From Cryptomeria japonica (taxonomy: Eukaryota > Streptophyta > Pinopsida > Cupressales > Cupressaceae), in contig NC_081411.1 in the NCBI RefSeq assembly GCF_030272615.1, positions 181,558,977 to 181,622,976 of the forward strand: DNA of 64,000 nucleotides, given 5' to 3'. Under the pieces are notes generated by a model that did not search any database, was not told where the DNA came from, and saw only the letters and a list, made by a program, of their open reading frames with translations. Of the stretch, positions 33,710-44,173 are shown piece after piece (position 1 is the stretch's first letter; every line of letters begins with the position of its first letter). The translations under genes were made by a program, and so were the position numbers.

Positions 33710-34501
33710 TGTTAGGATTCCCAAAGACACTGAGAGGGGGGGGGGGGGGTGAATCAGTATCTAACCGGTATATAAATTTACTTGACTTAAAACATGAAAA
33801 GTATATTAAAACTGTGTACCGGTAAACCAAAAATAATGTAGCAAATAAGAACAATAAAAACAACATGAGAAGCACACAATAACACAATATTTGAACGAGG
33901 AAACCCGATGTGGGAAAAACTTTGGTGGGATTTGTAACCCACAATATTCGCTTACTGGCCAATAAGGGAATATTACTTTTACAATAGGGGCCTACACATG
34001 CAGGAAGGCCAAGTGCCTAGAGCTCACTGCTCAATTACAAAAGAAGTCACACTAACTTTTAAAAATGGATTACACTAATCCAATGTCTTGTACTGCTTCA
34101 GATCAGCATCTGCTATGCTAGATTCAGTACCGGTTTAAGCTCTGCTACATACATAAACCCTTAACCAATAACTCGCATATTGGGTCTGCATATTTCGCAT
34201 CTATCTAATTTATTCTCTCTACTTCTAAATGATCTATAATGATCGGATACATATATGAGTCATATTACAATCTACCATGTTGGCTTACAAAAGATTTTAC
34301 AATTAATTAAAAATTATAAATACACAAAATTCCTGTCAGCCAGGGTGCCGGTATTCTTCCTTTTCGCTGCCAGTGTCCTGTGTGTTGGTGTAGAGTCTGC
34401 CAGTGCCAGTGCCTGCTGGTATCATATGATTGCAAGGTTGCCACCAATGACAATACCTTCAATCACCTACAATTTCTCATTGGAGTGTGCATTTACCAAC
34501 A
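33710..34501 (-). repeat. TO-1 5' LTR
   Basis: Minus strand begins TGTTGGTAAATGCACAC at 34501 and ends CCTAACA at 33710. Length 792 bp. It differs from the 3' LTR mostly by transitions and by a longer C run (about 14 C). The terminal inverted repeat is AGATACT and AGTGTCT, which still pairs with one G-U. Confidence 0.9.
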
Positions 34502-34506
34502 AGATA
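34502..34506. repeat. Target site duplication of TO-1 (right copy)
   Basis: AGATA here and at 27826-27830, directly at both ends of TO-1. A perfect 5-bp duplication is the size made by copia integrase. Confidence 0.9.
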
Positions 34507-34768
34507 AACATGCTAAAAGACTCTGTCAAACAAAATAAAATTCTGTCAAACAGAGAGCGCAAAAGCGCTAAAATAGACACAATAGTGCTATTTAATGGTC
34601 AATAGTGCTATAAGAAGGACAATAGCACCAATTGGATGACAATAGCACCGTTCTGGTTAACAATAACGCTAAATCACCAACTTTCAAAGGCGCTAGAGCA
34701 TGTTCAATAGCGCTAAAGCGCGACCTATGTGTCAATTAAAAACAAAAATTTAGTAGTTTATCAAAATC
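34507..34768 (-). repeat. GA leader, primer-proximal part with GCGCTA motif array
   Basis: About a dozen AGCGCTA-like motifs at 15-30 base spacing (AATAGCGCTAAAGCGCG, AAAAGCGCTAAAATAG, AATAGTGCTA, AGGCGCTAGAGC). Several variants differ by C to T. The same motif occurs left of the TO-1 insertion (27730-27800) and in the GB leader. No coding capacity. Confidence 0.75.
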
Positions 34769-34808
34769 GATCAGAAGGTTGTGTGTTCGATTCACGTCGG
34801 GTTCACCA
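34769..34808 (-). other. Primer binding site extended to a 40-nt tRNA-Trp 3' segment (GA)
   Basis: The plus strand from GATCAGAAGG to GGTTCACCA matches, from my knowledge of plant tRNA-Trp, the anticodon-stem 3' side, variable loop, T arm, acceptor strand and CCA, with one apparent mismatch (T for C in the T stem). A normal primer site is about 12-18 bases. The LTR starts two bases further, at 34811. It is only a 3' half and runs opposite to the element, so it is not a tRNA gene. Confidence 0.75.
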
Positions 34809-34810
34809 AA

Positions 34811-36277
34811 TGATGCTCTTAAAAAAGGATGTTAGGAAGACACACAAACACAAGGAGCAATTAAAACCTTAGTGTTAGTGTCAGAAATCATAAATGAAAG
34901 ACTATCCTAAGCAAGCATATCAAGAGAGATACAAAACATAAAATGGAAAGCTTAACAAAATGAAGGAATGCAATGAAACATCCCCAAATGCCCTCCAACA
35001 TGCTTGTAGCTGCTCCTCCCTTGTTCCTCTCCTCTCCAAGTTCCAAATGAGTGTAGCTCTCAATAGCTTTTTGCAATTCAAGATTGAAAAATTATTATGA
35101 GATGTCAATGCAAGTGTAAAACAAGCTAAATAGGAGATTTTATTTAATTAACTAATGTTAATTTTAACCAAAAAGACAAATGTAGACTATGCTAAAATTC
35201 TTTTTAAAATTCACTATAACTTAGATGCATGCAAGATTTCAGGATCTGGATTATGAAGAAATGAGCTCTATTTATAAGAAAAATAGAGCAATGGATGGTT
35301 GAGATTGGGTAATCTCAACAAGGGCTAGGATTGATGGGTTATGATCCATGTGAGGGCTTTCAACCCAATCCCAGATGACAAATGTCAACATGAGATGGGT
35401 TGAGGGGAGAGGGAAGAAGCATTAAATGCTTGACATGACTTGAAGGTTAACTTGGGAGGTAAGGTTAATGTTGAGTTGAATGAATAAAAGCCATTATCCA
35501 ATAAATAATGCCTTTATCCAATGGATAAACTCTTGTGCAAGAGTTAGTGAGGATAGCCATCGTCAAAGTAATAAATACTTGAAGATACCCGTGAGTCAAA
35601 TGGAGGTTTAGTTAGAGGGAAAGTCTCTAACCATGTGGGTGAGTTGAGTTAACCATAAATGGTTATGTAACAGCCATTAATGGTCATGTAAAAGCCATTA
35701 GTGGTTTGGAAGACTTTAGGGGTTAGCTTGTTGAACACATAAAGCATTAAATGCTTTTCAAAGACTTTGAGGCTTTGAGAAGTTACTTCAAGTTGCTTAG
35801 GAATGTGACAATATTTAAGAAATGGGATTAGGCTAATTAGGAATGGATTAAAAGAACTTAGAAAGTGGTTAGAAGAGTCTAGAAGGGGATTTAGGATTGC
35901 AAGTGGGTTTGGTGGGTGAGGGAAAATAGGATTTTAATTAAAATAAAATTAATTTATTTCAATTGTAGTTCCAACTTGCATTTGTAGGAGAATGCAAGTT
36001 GGGGGGGTAGTTTAGGGATTTAAATAAATGTTTTAATTATTTATTTAAAAGAGGAAAGGGGTTTAAATTAAATAAATATGATTTATTCATTTAATTGATT
36101 GTGAATTTGGTTTAATGAATTAAGTTGAATAAATTGAATAATTTATTTAATTAATAGGAGAAGGGGTTGAGGATGAATTAATTAAATATTAATTTAGTTA
36201 ACTGATTATTGATGGTTAAGTAATCAAATAAATAGTAAATATTCATTTAATTAAACGGACAGATTTATGTGACTACA
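34811..36277 (-). repeat. GA 5' LTR
   Basis: Minus strand begins TGTAGTCACATAAATCTG at 36277 and ends AGCATCA at 34811, length 1467 bp. Same ends as 5461-7249, with considerable divergence between. A/T palindromes occupy the start (35940-36240). The flank CTGAC at 36278 would be one copy of the target duplication. Confidence 0.85.
35268..35276 (-). promoter_or_regulatory. TATA box of GA 5' LTR
   Basis: Minus strand TATAAATAG, aligned to the TATA box of the other LTR (5878-5887). It would drive transcription leftward into GA. Confidence 0.6.
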
Positions 36278-36540
36278 CTGACTATGCTAAGTATGTCCTG
36301 GATAATACTGTTTTGATAAGGTGTTGGGCGATGGCCAGTGGTGTTTAATTTTGGATACAAAATATAGGAGCAAAGATAGATAGAAGAGATGTTCTCTCAC
36401 AAGTATCGCCTCTTGCCAGGTTTTCACCATTTTTTTTTATTACACCTTTTTGTTGTTTTTGATTTTTTTTTTTAATTTTTAAAATTTTTTTTCTGATTTT
36501 TTTTTCATTTTTCCCGTGCATTAGACTACTCAAGTATAGT
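36278..36540 (-). other. 3' noncoding sequence of GB adjoining GA
   Basis: No gene. It contains TTGCCAGGTTTTCACCA followed by T-rich sequence, as in GC at 54850-54950, which sits just downstream of pol. GA insertion interrupts it at 36277. Confidence 0.6.
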
Positions 36541-38702
36541 ATTTCTTCAGATGGATGTTGTTGGTTGGTTCATCGAGCACATCATCTTCTGAAGTTGTTA
36601 GCTGATAGGTGCCTAATCCATAGGCTGAGATGATGACATAGGGACCCAATCAGTTAGGTTCAAACTTCCCCTTCTTTTCTCAATCCTATTGATTTTTGGG
36701 ATTTTCTTTGAGTACGAGATCACCGACTTTAAAATTCTGAGGGATGATTTTGTGGTTGTAGCTTTTGCACATGCGCTGTTGGTATGCTTTGAGGTGATTA
36801 TAGGCATGTTGTCACTTTTAATCTAGAAGTTCTAGTTCTTGTAGTCTGTTTACTCGATACTCCTCATCTGGAATGAGGCCTTTCAAAGATATTCTGAGTG
36901 AGGGAATTTCTACCTTAAGAGGTAAAATTGCTTCTGATCCATACACCAATGAATATGGTGTAGCTGCTGTAGGTGTCCAGATGTTAGTCCTATGTGCCCA
37001 AAGTGTCAGATTGAGGTGCACATGTCACTCCTTTCCTGCATCATTTACTGTCTTTTTTATGATTTTCAATATTGTTTTGTTTGATGCCTCTGCTTGACCA
37101 TTCCCCTGCGGGTAGTAAGGTGTAGAGAAATGATGTTGGATTTTGAATCGTTCACATAGTTCTCACACATCTTGGTTTTTGAAGGGACGTCCATTATCTG
37201 TGATGATGGAACTGGGAATGCCGTATCTGCAGATCAGATAATTAAGAATAAAAGAGGCAATTTGTTTTCCAGTTACTGTGGTCATTCGGACTTCTTTGAT
37301 CCATTTTGTAAAATATTATGTTGCAGTGATAATGAACTTGTGTCCATTTGAAGATGAAGGGTGTATTTTGCCTACTAAGTCCAGTCCCTACTGAAAAAAA
37401 AGGCTGAGATGTTGTAAAGGGGTGCAATTCCTGTGCTGGTGCATGTATAAGATTGCCATGGATTTGGCATTTAGGACATTTCTTTGCGAATTGATAAGAG
37501 CCCTTTTCCATTGTTGGCCAGTAATATCCCATTCTTATAAGTTTTTTAGCAAGAGTAGGACCACTTGAATGTGTGCCACAGATACCTTCATGAAACTCTT
37601 GTAAAGAAGAGTCAAATTCATTATGATCAAGGCAACGAAGAAGAGTACCATCTAGACCTCGACAGTGAAGAGTATTAGCAGTTAGAGTATAATGGGTCTT
37701 GCATCATTTATTGTCTTCTTTAGGATTTTGAATATTTTTTGTTTGATGCCTCTGCTTGACCATTCCCCTGCGAGTAGTAAGGTGTAGAGAAACGATGTTG
37801 GATTTTGAATTGTTCACATAGTTCTCGCACATCTTGGTTTTTGAAGGGACATCCATTATCTATGATGATGGAAATAGGAATTTCATATTTGCACATCAGA
37901 TGATTAAGAATAAAAGAGGCAATTCATTTTCCAGTTACTGTGGTCATTGGGACTGCTTGAATCCATTTTGTAAAATACTCTGTTGCAGTGATAATGAACT
38001 TGTGTCCATTTGAAGATGAACGGTGTATTTTGCCTACTAAGTCCAGTCCCCACTGATAGAAAGGCCAAGATGTTGTAAAGGGGTGCAATTCTTTTACTGG
38101 TGCATGTATAAGATTGCCATGGATTTGGCATTTAGGACATTTCTTTGCAAATTGATAAGAGTCCTTTTCCATTGTCGGCCAATAATATCCCATTCTTAGA
38201 AATTTTTTAGCAAGAGTAGGACCACTTGAATGTGTGTCACATATACCTTCATGAAGCTCTTGTAAAGCAAAGTCAGATTCATTACAATCAAGGCAATGAA
38301 GAAAAGTACCAGCTAGACCTCGACGGTAAGAGTATCAACAATTAGAGTATAATGGGTGGCTTGCCAGATAAAGTTTTGTTTTTTATTTCGAGATAGGTCA
38401 ATGGGTAGGGTATTGGTTTTGGGATACTTGTATATTGTTATGTATAATGGAGAGTCTGAACAAGTTAAGGCATAGATAACATGGGATGCGGAACTGTCAT
38501 AGGCTGGGGAAAATAGTTTCTCTACCAGAAACTCATAACAACTCTGTTGTTCTGGAATTTGTAACAATGAAGCGATAGTAGCCATTGCATCGGCTGCTCT
38601 ATTGTCCAACCTTGGTATTTGCTCAAAGGTGATGTGTACAAAATACTTTTTGAAGTCATCTACCATTCTTTTGTATGGCAAGAGTTTGTCATCGTTTGTC
38701 TG
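36541..38702 (-). pseudogene. Second RNase H end and integrase of GB, with internal duplication
   Basis: The right part (38313-38690) holds RNase H C-terminal sequence (NRAADAMATIASL) and the linker CYEFLVEKLF. Integrase follows: MGYYWPTMEKDSYQFAKKC and CPKCQIHGN (zinc region) at 38080-38193 and again at 37420-37532, because about 660 bp are tandemly duplicated. The left copy reads QPFFSVGTG where the right copy reads WPFYQWGLD, after a shift. The C-terminal part at 36613-37021 includes TPYSLVYGSEAILP, then degraded GPY/F-type sequence. Frames change at least four times. Nonfunctional. Confidence 0.8.
37037..38360 (-). repeat. Tandem duplication of about 660 bp in GB integrase
   Basis: 37037-37699 and 37700-38360 align nearly base for base; anchors are TGCATCATTTA at 37037 and 37700 and TTAGAGTATAATGGGT at 37682 and 38342. 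The copies differ at scattered positions, so the duplication is not recent. It repeats the zinc region and part of the core. Confidence 0.9.
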
Positions 38703-39765
38703 ATAGTTCCTTTCTTAATACATGCCTCCTCTACTTGGATTCCATTTTCGATCAACTTGGAAAAAGATGGTAAACATTGGAGCTTGAGTATGTAGCTCAT
38801 CTCACTATTGAAATTCTTAATGAAAATTTCCATCTTTTCCTTTTCGGGCACATCTTGAGGATATCTCGAAACCATCTGTCTGCAATGTTGAAGAAACAAC
38901 ATGAATATTTCATTGTTTTCTGTTTGGTATTGCAAACATCTAGCATGGTGATTGCATGTTGAATATTGTAGGAGTATTGAGTGATAAATTTGTTGACTAA
39001 CTCATCAGAGGATCTGACAGGAGGTGTGAGTTTGGATAACCACTCCATTGTTTGCCCTCCCAAGCTTCTTGGTAATAGCCTCATCAAATAGGTGTCATCA
39101 TGGGCAAATTTAAGGCTCATGGTACAAAATTCCCGAACATGATCGCGAGGATTGCTTTTACCATCATATTTGTCAAATTTGGGAATGTCTAAATTCAGGG
39201 GAAAAGGTATCATGTTTAACCTTCTATCAAAAGGGTAAGGACAAATTTCGTTTAAAGAATACCATACTGTTGTCCCCTGTTGCATGTCGTGCATTTGTCT
39301 TTGCAACATTTGCATTTGTTGTGTGAGAGAAACCAAGGGTGCATTTGTTTGCCGAGGGAAGATTTCTTCCCTCTCATTATCCCTAGTTTGGGTATGTGTG
39401 TGTTGTGGTATGTTTGGCTCAGGTATGTTTTGCTCAGGGTCACATGCTTCTTCTTCTCTTTGTTGTTCCTGATAAGCATAATTTAGAGACCTTGTTCTAA
39501 AGGTGTCAGCATCAAAGTCTTCAGGGATCCTAATTCCTTTGCTTGTTAGCATGAGTAAGTATTTTTCTTTGTCAGCCTCTATGACTCTTTCCATAAGTTT
39601 TTGAAATGAGGCACTTTCTTCACATTCTTGGAGGAGCTCCTCAGTAATCTCTGTGTCTTCTAGATTTGGATACTCAAAAGGATTTGATAATCTTCGACCC
39701 ATACTGGACTCGGGTTGTGGTTCACTTTGCTTGTTTCGTTGAGAGTGAGTGATAGCGGGCATCAA
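38703..39765 (-). pseudogene. Gag of GB, fused by deletion to RNase H
   Basis: ATG at 39763-39765. The N-terminus is acidic, followed by WYSLNEICPYPFDRRLN and the capsid block (PRDHVREF, MRLLPRSLGGQTMEWL, about 39050-39170). A frameshift near 38935 leads to QHCRQMVSRYPQDVPEKE. It stops at about 38710, where the frame joins RNase H (YQTNDDKLLPYKRM). The deleted segment corresponds to about 4.4 kb of GC (56495-60965), covering the knuckle, protease, RT and first RNase H. Confidence 0.8.
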
Positions 39766-39834
39766 GTAGAAACTTTCTGTGACAAAAGGGATGAATTCCT
39801 CTTCTATGTTTTGTTCGGGAGTTGGTGGTTCAAA

Positions 39835-40263
39835 TTAAGGTATGTTGTAAGTGATGCAAACTTCCGTGAAGAAAGCTGGATTGATCTTTCCTCCACGATT
39901 TAAGTGTTGGTTGAATGCTGATTTTTGGCAAAACGCTCTACTTCTCAATGGTTCTTTGTCAAATTCATTTGACTTGTCTTGAAGATATAAGCGCATATGA
40001 TGGAGAAATGTGCGATGAGATTTGAAGAGTTGACGATGGATGTAGAGAAATCTATTCCTTTTAGCAAGTTTTTGGGAACTAGGTTGTCGTTTCCTTAACT
40101 TAGTGTTATGATGAAGACTTTTTCTTCTCAAAATATGAGTAGTCATACACAGGTGATCAATGGTTTCCTGTGATTTGATTGGATTATGATACTTTGTTTG
40201 AAATCTTAAGCCTAATTTTATCAAATGAAGGTTTAGATGCCCCCTCACGACAAAGTGCGTCAA
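39835..40263 (-). CDS. Extra ORF upstream of gag in GB (unknown function)
   Basis: A 142-codon ORF related to those of G0 and GA: RRKSLHHNTKLRKRQPSS, SHRTFLHHMRLYLQDKSNEF and GGKINPAFFTEVCITYN. After a single stop at 39835 the same frame continues through the acidic tail and FVTESFY directly into gag at 39765. In this subfamily the ORF may therefore have been an N-terminal extension of Gag. The basic region could bind RNA, which is inference. It is the most diverged of the three and most useful for a selection test. Confidence 0.55.
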   Translation of the reverse strand: MTHFVVRGHLNLHLIKLGLRFQTKYHNPIKSQETIDHLCMTTHILRRKSLHHNTKLRKRQPSSQKLAKRNRFLYIHRQLFKSHRTFLHHMRLYLQDKSNEFDKEPLRSRAFCQKSAFNQHLNRGGKINPAFFTEVCITYNIP

Positions 40264-42823
40264 ATGATAAGAGTTTTCCCGATATGGAAACTAGATTTGA
40301 CAACTTAGGTTTAAACTGGGTATGTTTTGATGATGGAATCCATTTAATTGGCGGACCTTTTGATCAATGTGATGATGTTACTTGATTTTGATAGGAGAAA
40401 GTGTTATCCTTAGCTAGTTTTGGACTTTTGACAACTTTTGTTCTAAGAATGAGTTGTTGAATTGTTTGGAATAGTTCTAAAGTTCTAATTCGAGTTTTGC
40501 CTAATGAAGTCGACTGAGGATCCAAAAGGGTGTTTGAAACTATTGTTTAAAATTTTCAAAAAAGTTTAGTTTTGCTCTCTATTTTCATAGTCTTATCTAT
40601 GCACTAAGATAGAAACTAGATGCGCTAAAGTTTGACTCAGATGTGCTGTTTGAAAGAACCAATGCACTAAGCTGCCCTTGTGATGCGCTAAAACAATGTT
40701 TTGACTTCTGTTATTTCAATAATGGTTATGCGCTAATCTGGTCTGAGTATGCATTAATGTTTAGACCTAAAGTACTACCGTTTGCCCCCAATGCGCTATG
40801 TTGATGCTTCAATGCGCTAATATGTCCCTAAGAAGCACTATTATTTAGCTGTCAAATATTTTGATGATTTATGCATTGTTTCTCAGAATGGATGCGCTAA
40901 GTTTAAGCTTGGATGCGCTAAGTTTTGCTTCAAATGCGCTAGGATGTTGCTTCTACAATGTTGCTTCTACACACTAAACCATCCTGTTTGGTTTGGTTTG
41001 TGGGTTTTCCTGGAAGTTTTAACACTTTCTTAACTTTGATAGATGATTTTCTGAAGTATAAAATGCAAACACAACATGAAAAAGATAACCATTTTTGCCT
41101 ATTCTAAATAAAGAGTGTATGTTCTGCGAGGATGTGTTCAAATCCCTAATGTTTTAATAGGTTTGGATATAAATAATACAATTCAATCAGACTCTTTATT
41201 CAAGGGTCATCAACAATATCATAACCCACTAGTCTCGATACTCTGTCAGCTCAAACAACTGTGTCACCCCCTAGGGGGCGCCCATTTTTTTGCCTTTTGC
41301 CAGAAATTAACCCAAAGTGAATTGCTTCACAATTGAGTAGCTATCTTGGGAGATATATGGTGAGTAATCTTGGGGGTGGATTCTTCCCCACCCTTGCACT
41401 ATGATATTGAAGATGTCTGGATACTGACTCAGCTCAAGGTTTCTATTTCTAAGGTTCGTAATCAAGCTTCCTATTCGGCCGTCAATGATAAACTCCCTCG
41501 GGAGGCTTCCCAACCTTTAGAACAAAGGATTTACGTATCATAAAGATACTGGGGGAAGGTTAATCATTGCGCAAAACCGTTGAAAGGGACTTTCATCACC
41601 CTCCACTATTGATTATAGTGGGTTGGAACAGTTGGCGATAAAGCCGTTTCCCACTTAGGTCGTTCCCCTCTCACCAACCATTTAAATGGCACTCTAAGAG
41701 AAACTCGAGAGGGAAGACCTACTAAAGGACTTAATTATTTGAAATACAGAAAGCATAAGAGTGGTTTGGCTTTTTGGTCACCCAATTAAGGGAAGAGCAT
41801 ATACTTTCCACTTTGGAGACAAGGCACAAAATGTTATTTTTATCCTTCAAAGCAATGATTTGTTAACTTCTATTTGGAGATGTTGCTCCAAAAAAGCATG
41901 GTATTAGTTTTAACTCCCAAATCAATGTTGTTTTTTTATTTTTTAATTTTTTTTAAGCTAAGTAATGAAATTCTGGTCAACAAAGCAAATTTTCAAGATG
42001 GTCAACAAAATGAAATCGATTAGGGGAAATATTTCCCTTTTTTGCCTTATCTAGAACTTTGAAGATGAGGTTCTTTGACTTATGCAAGAAATAAGATGGA
42101 TCATTTAAAATACCAAAGGATGGTGAGGTTCTTTTTAAGATTTTGCATAAATCAAAGTTTGTCTTGTTCTTTTTAAACCCCAAATTTGAAGTGTTTTGCC
42201 TAACTTGCAAGAACGAATTTTTTTTGCTTTGTTGTTCTTTTTAGGTACTCCAAAATGAAAATGAGTTCATTTTACTAATAAGGAAATGAAGAAAACTTTA
42301 AATAACTAACTTAACAAAGTTAGAAATACAATATTTTAATTCAAGCCTAAAACTTTAGTAAAAGAAAATTCTCCCAAACCTACAAAGAAATGTTAGTTAC
42401 CTGCAGTAAAACTAATTAGCAATAAAAAAAAAATTCTTTTTGTGGACTTCTACAAGTCTAATTTTAAGTCTCTGTTACAATTTTGTTTTATGCCTGTGTT
42501 TATTATGCACTACAGAATGGAACCTATGCGCTAGAGAATGGGATTGATGTGCTATCCGAAGACCTAGATGCGCTAAGCTGTTATCTGGATGTGCTAGACT
42601 AATGTACTAAAGAATCAAGACCTACAGGAAATAGCATAAATTCTATGCACTAAAGTTAACTCTTGATGCGCTAACGTATGGTATGAACGCGCTAAACAGT
42701 CCGCCAGATGTGCCAAAGTAACGATTGGATGTGCTAGAGAATGCTCTCCATGCACTGATTCAAGTTTTCCGTGTACCTACAAAGTTATTCCTGCATCAAA
42801 AATGATTTGATAAATGGGGTTAT
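40264..42823 (-). other. GB leader with GCGCTA motif arrays
   Basis: No gene. Two arrays of GATGCGCTAA-like motifs lie at about 40615-40940 and 42510-42750, each motif some 20-35 bases from the next, many decayed (GATGTGCTA, AATGCACTAA). Between them, 41330-41760 is the leader block shared with the other gypsy elements, followed by A/T-rich sequence. Confidence 0.65.
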
Positions 42824-42841
42824 GCCCCATGGTGGGTGCCA
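42824..42841 (-). other. Primer binding site, tRNA-Lys type (GB)
   Basis: The plus strand GCCCCATGGTGGGTGCCA resembles the 3' end of plant tRNA-Lys (two C to T differences). Four A residues separate it from the LTR. This differs from the tRNA-Trp site of G0 and GA. Confidence 0.6.
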
Positions 42842-42845
42842 AAAA

Positions 42846-43336
42846 TGTGTGCGGGAAAAGTGGTGCAATGAAACAAAAATTATGAAATCAGGACTAGCCC
42901 ACACACCAATGGGACTCTTGGTGCAAGTTATAGAGCCATATGGAATAGCTCAACTTCCTAAGGGATGTTCCATTGTTCTCTATCTCACAAGACCCCTTAA
43001 GACAATGTATTTTCTCTCAGATCACTGAGAAAAGTGACTTAGGGATGACAATCATAAGAATGGGAGATGTTTTGATCAATCTAACATGAATGCAATCCTA
43101 ATGTGCATGATATTGATAAAATATGAACTAAACTAGCATGCATATGATGATAAGATGAAAGGATTAGTAGAAAAACTATCCTATCATATCATACTAATCT
43201 ACCATGATTATGCAAATAAAGATGTTATGATTATTTCTATCAAAGAGAAGTTAAATGCTAGATAAAGATGATTTAGATGCTTAGTAAAATGTCTATAAGT
43301 TTGATGCTAAAGACTTGGATGATAAATGGAGGAATG
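42846..43336 (-). repeat. GB 5' LTR, partial
   Basis: Minus strand ends CCCGCACACA at 42846 next to the primer site. Sequence continues to 43336, where TO-2 begins. The remainder should lie beyond the right edge of the window, after the rest of TO-2. It does not resemble the LTRs of GA or GC by eye. Confidence 0.65.
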
Positions 43337-44102
43337 TGTTGGAAAATGCACACTCCAATAAGAAATTGTAGGTGATTGAAGATATTGTCATTGATGGCAA
43401 CCTTACAATAATATGACACTGACAGGCATCGACAGAGTCTACACCGGCATACAGTTCACTGGCAGCGAAAAGATTGATTATCGATACCCTGGCCGACAAG
43501 ATTTTGCTTATTACATAATGTATTTAATTGTAATATCTTTTTGTAAGCCGACAAGGCATATTGTAATTTAGGCTCATATATAAGTATGAGATTTTGTAGA
43601 ACATTATAAAGGAGATATAAATAGATGGATATTATGTGTGGCAGACTTTGATGTAAGGTTTATGATTTTTGCAAGAGCTTAAACCAGTACTAGATATGGC
43701 ATAGCAGATGCTTTTTGTAGCAGTACATCACCTTGGATTTCTATAATCCATTTTGTAAGTCAGTGATACTTCTTTTGTAATTGAGCAGTGAGCTCTAGGC
43801 ACTTGGCCTTCCTGCATGTGCAGGCCCCCAATTTTGTAAGTAATATTCACTTATTGGCCAGTGAACGAATATTGTGGGTCACAAATCCCACTGAGGTTTT
43901 TCCCACACTGGGTTTCCTCACCAAAAATATTGTGTTACAGTGTGCTTTCTATGTTTTGTTTATTGTTCTTATTTACTGCATTAATTCTGGTTTACCGGTA
44001 CACTATTTTGGAATGCAATTCATTTAATAAGTTCAGAAAATCCATTAACCGGTTAGATACTAATTCAGCCCCCCCCGCTTAGTATCTTTGGGAATCTTAA
44101 CA
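43337..44102 (+). repeat. TO-2 5' LTR
   Basis: TGTTGGAAAATGCACAC to AATCTTAACA, 766 bp. TATA-like TATATAAG at 43577-43584. U5-type sequence includes GAGCAGTGAGCTCTAGG and CTGCATGTG, also found in the copia LTR. Inverted repeat AGATACT (44055-44061) and AGTATCT (44081-44087) around a C run. Left flank GAATG is the expected target duplication. Confidence 0.9.
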
Positions 44103-44104
44103 AT

Positions 44105-44117
44105 TGGTATTAGAGCC
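44105..44117 (+). other. TO-2 primer binding site
   Basis: TTGGTATTAGAGC, two bases after the LTR, is an initiator tRNA-Met type site with one C to T change. Confidence 0.75.
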
Positions 44118-44173
44118 TGGTCCTCTATTTTCAAAATCCTAATAGCTTGAGGAAGATTCTGACACTGGTAGAG

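Larger units (their letters stand above)
27831..34501 (-). mobile_element. TO-1: pol-less two-ORF LTR retroelement, complete with target duplication
   Basis: Two LTRs (33710-34501 and 27831-28601), an initiator-Met-type primer site, polypurine tract and a perfect 5-bp duplication AGATA (27826-27830 and 34502-34506). Internal content is ORF1 (four CCHC knuckles) and a long ORF2. I find no RT, RNase H, integrase or protease motif in any frame. TO-2 (43337-49291) has the same plan, so this is a family and not one deletion product. U5, primer site and polypurine tract resemble those of the copia element at 14228-20965, suggesting mobilisation in trans. Confidence 0.85.
5461..36277 (-). mobile_element. 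GA: Tat-like Ty3/gypsy retrotransposon carrying three nested insertions
   Basis: The boundaries are a 5' LTR at 34811-36277 with tRNA-Trp primer site and a 3' LTR at 5461-7249 preceded by a polypurine tract. Order from right: LTR, leader, extra ORF, gag, protease, RT, RNase H, second RNase H, integrase, 3' noncoding, LTR. It is interrupted by TO-1 (27831-34501), a rearranged copia element (13520-20965) and a solo LTR (10743-12143). Without these the body would be about 15 kb. Reading frames are broken in every domain. The flank at 36278 is GB sequence, so GA inserted downstream of the GB pol. Confidence 0.85.
36278..43336 (-). mobile_element. GB: third Tat-like Ty3/gypsy element, heavily deleted
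   Basis: Order from right: partial LTR (42846-43336), tRNA-Lys-type primer site, leader with GCGCTA array, extra ORF, gag, then directly the end of the second RNase H and integrase. Protease, RT and the first RNase H are missing. GA lies to its left and TO-2 to its right, both inserted in it, so its 3' LTR and the rest of the 5' LTR are outside this stretch. It appears to be the oldest element here. Confidence 0.75.

Noticed and set aside
34769-34808. tRNA-Trp gene
   Set aside because: Only the 3' half of a tRNA with CCA is present; no D arm or acceptor 5' strand, and it sits exactly at the LTR edge, so it is a primer site.
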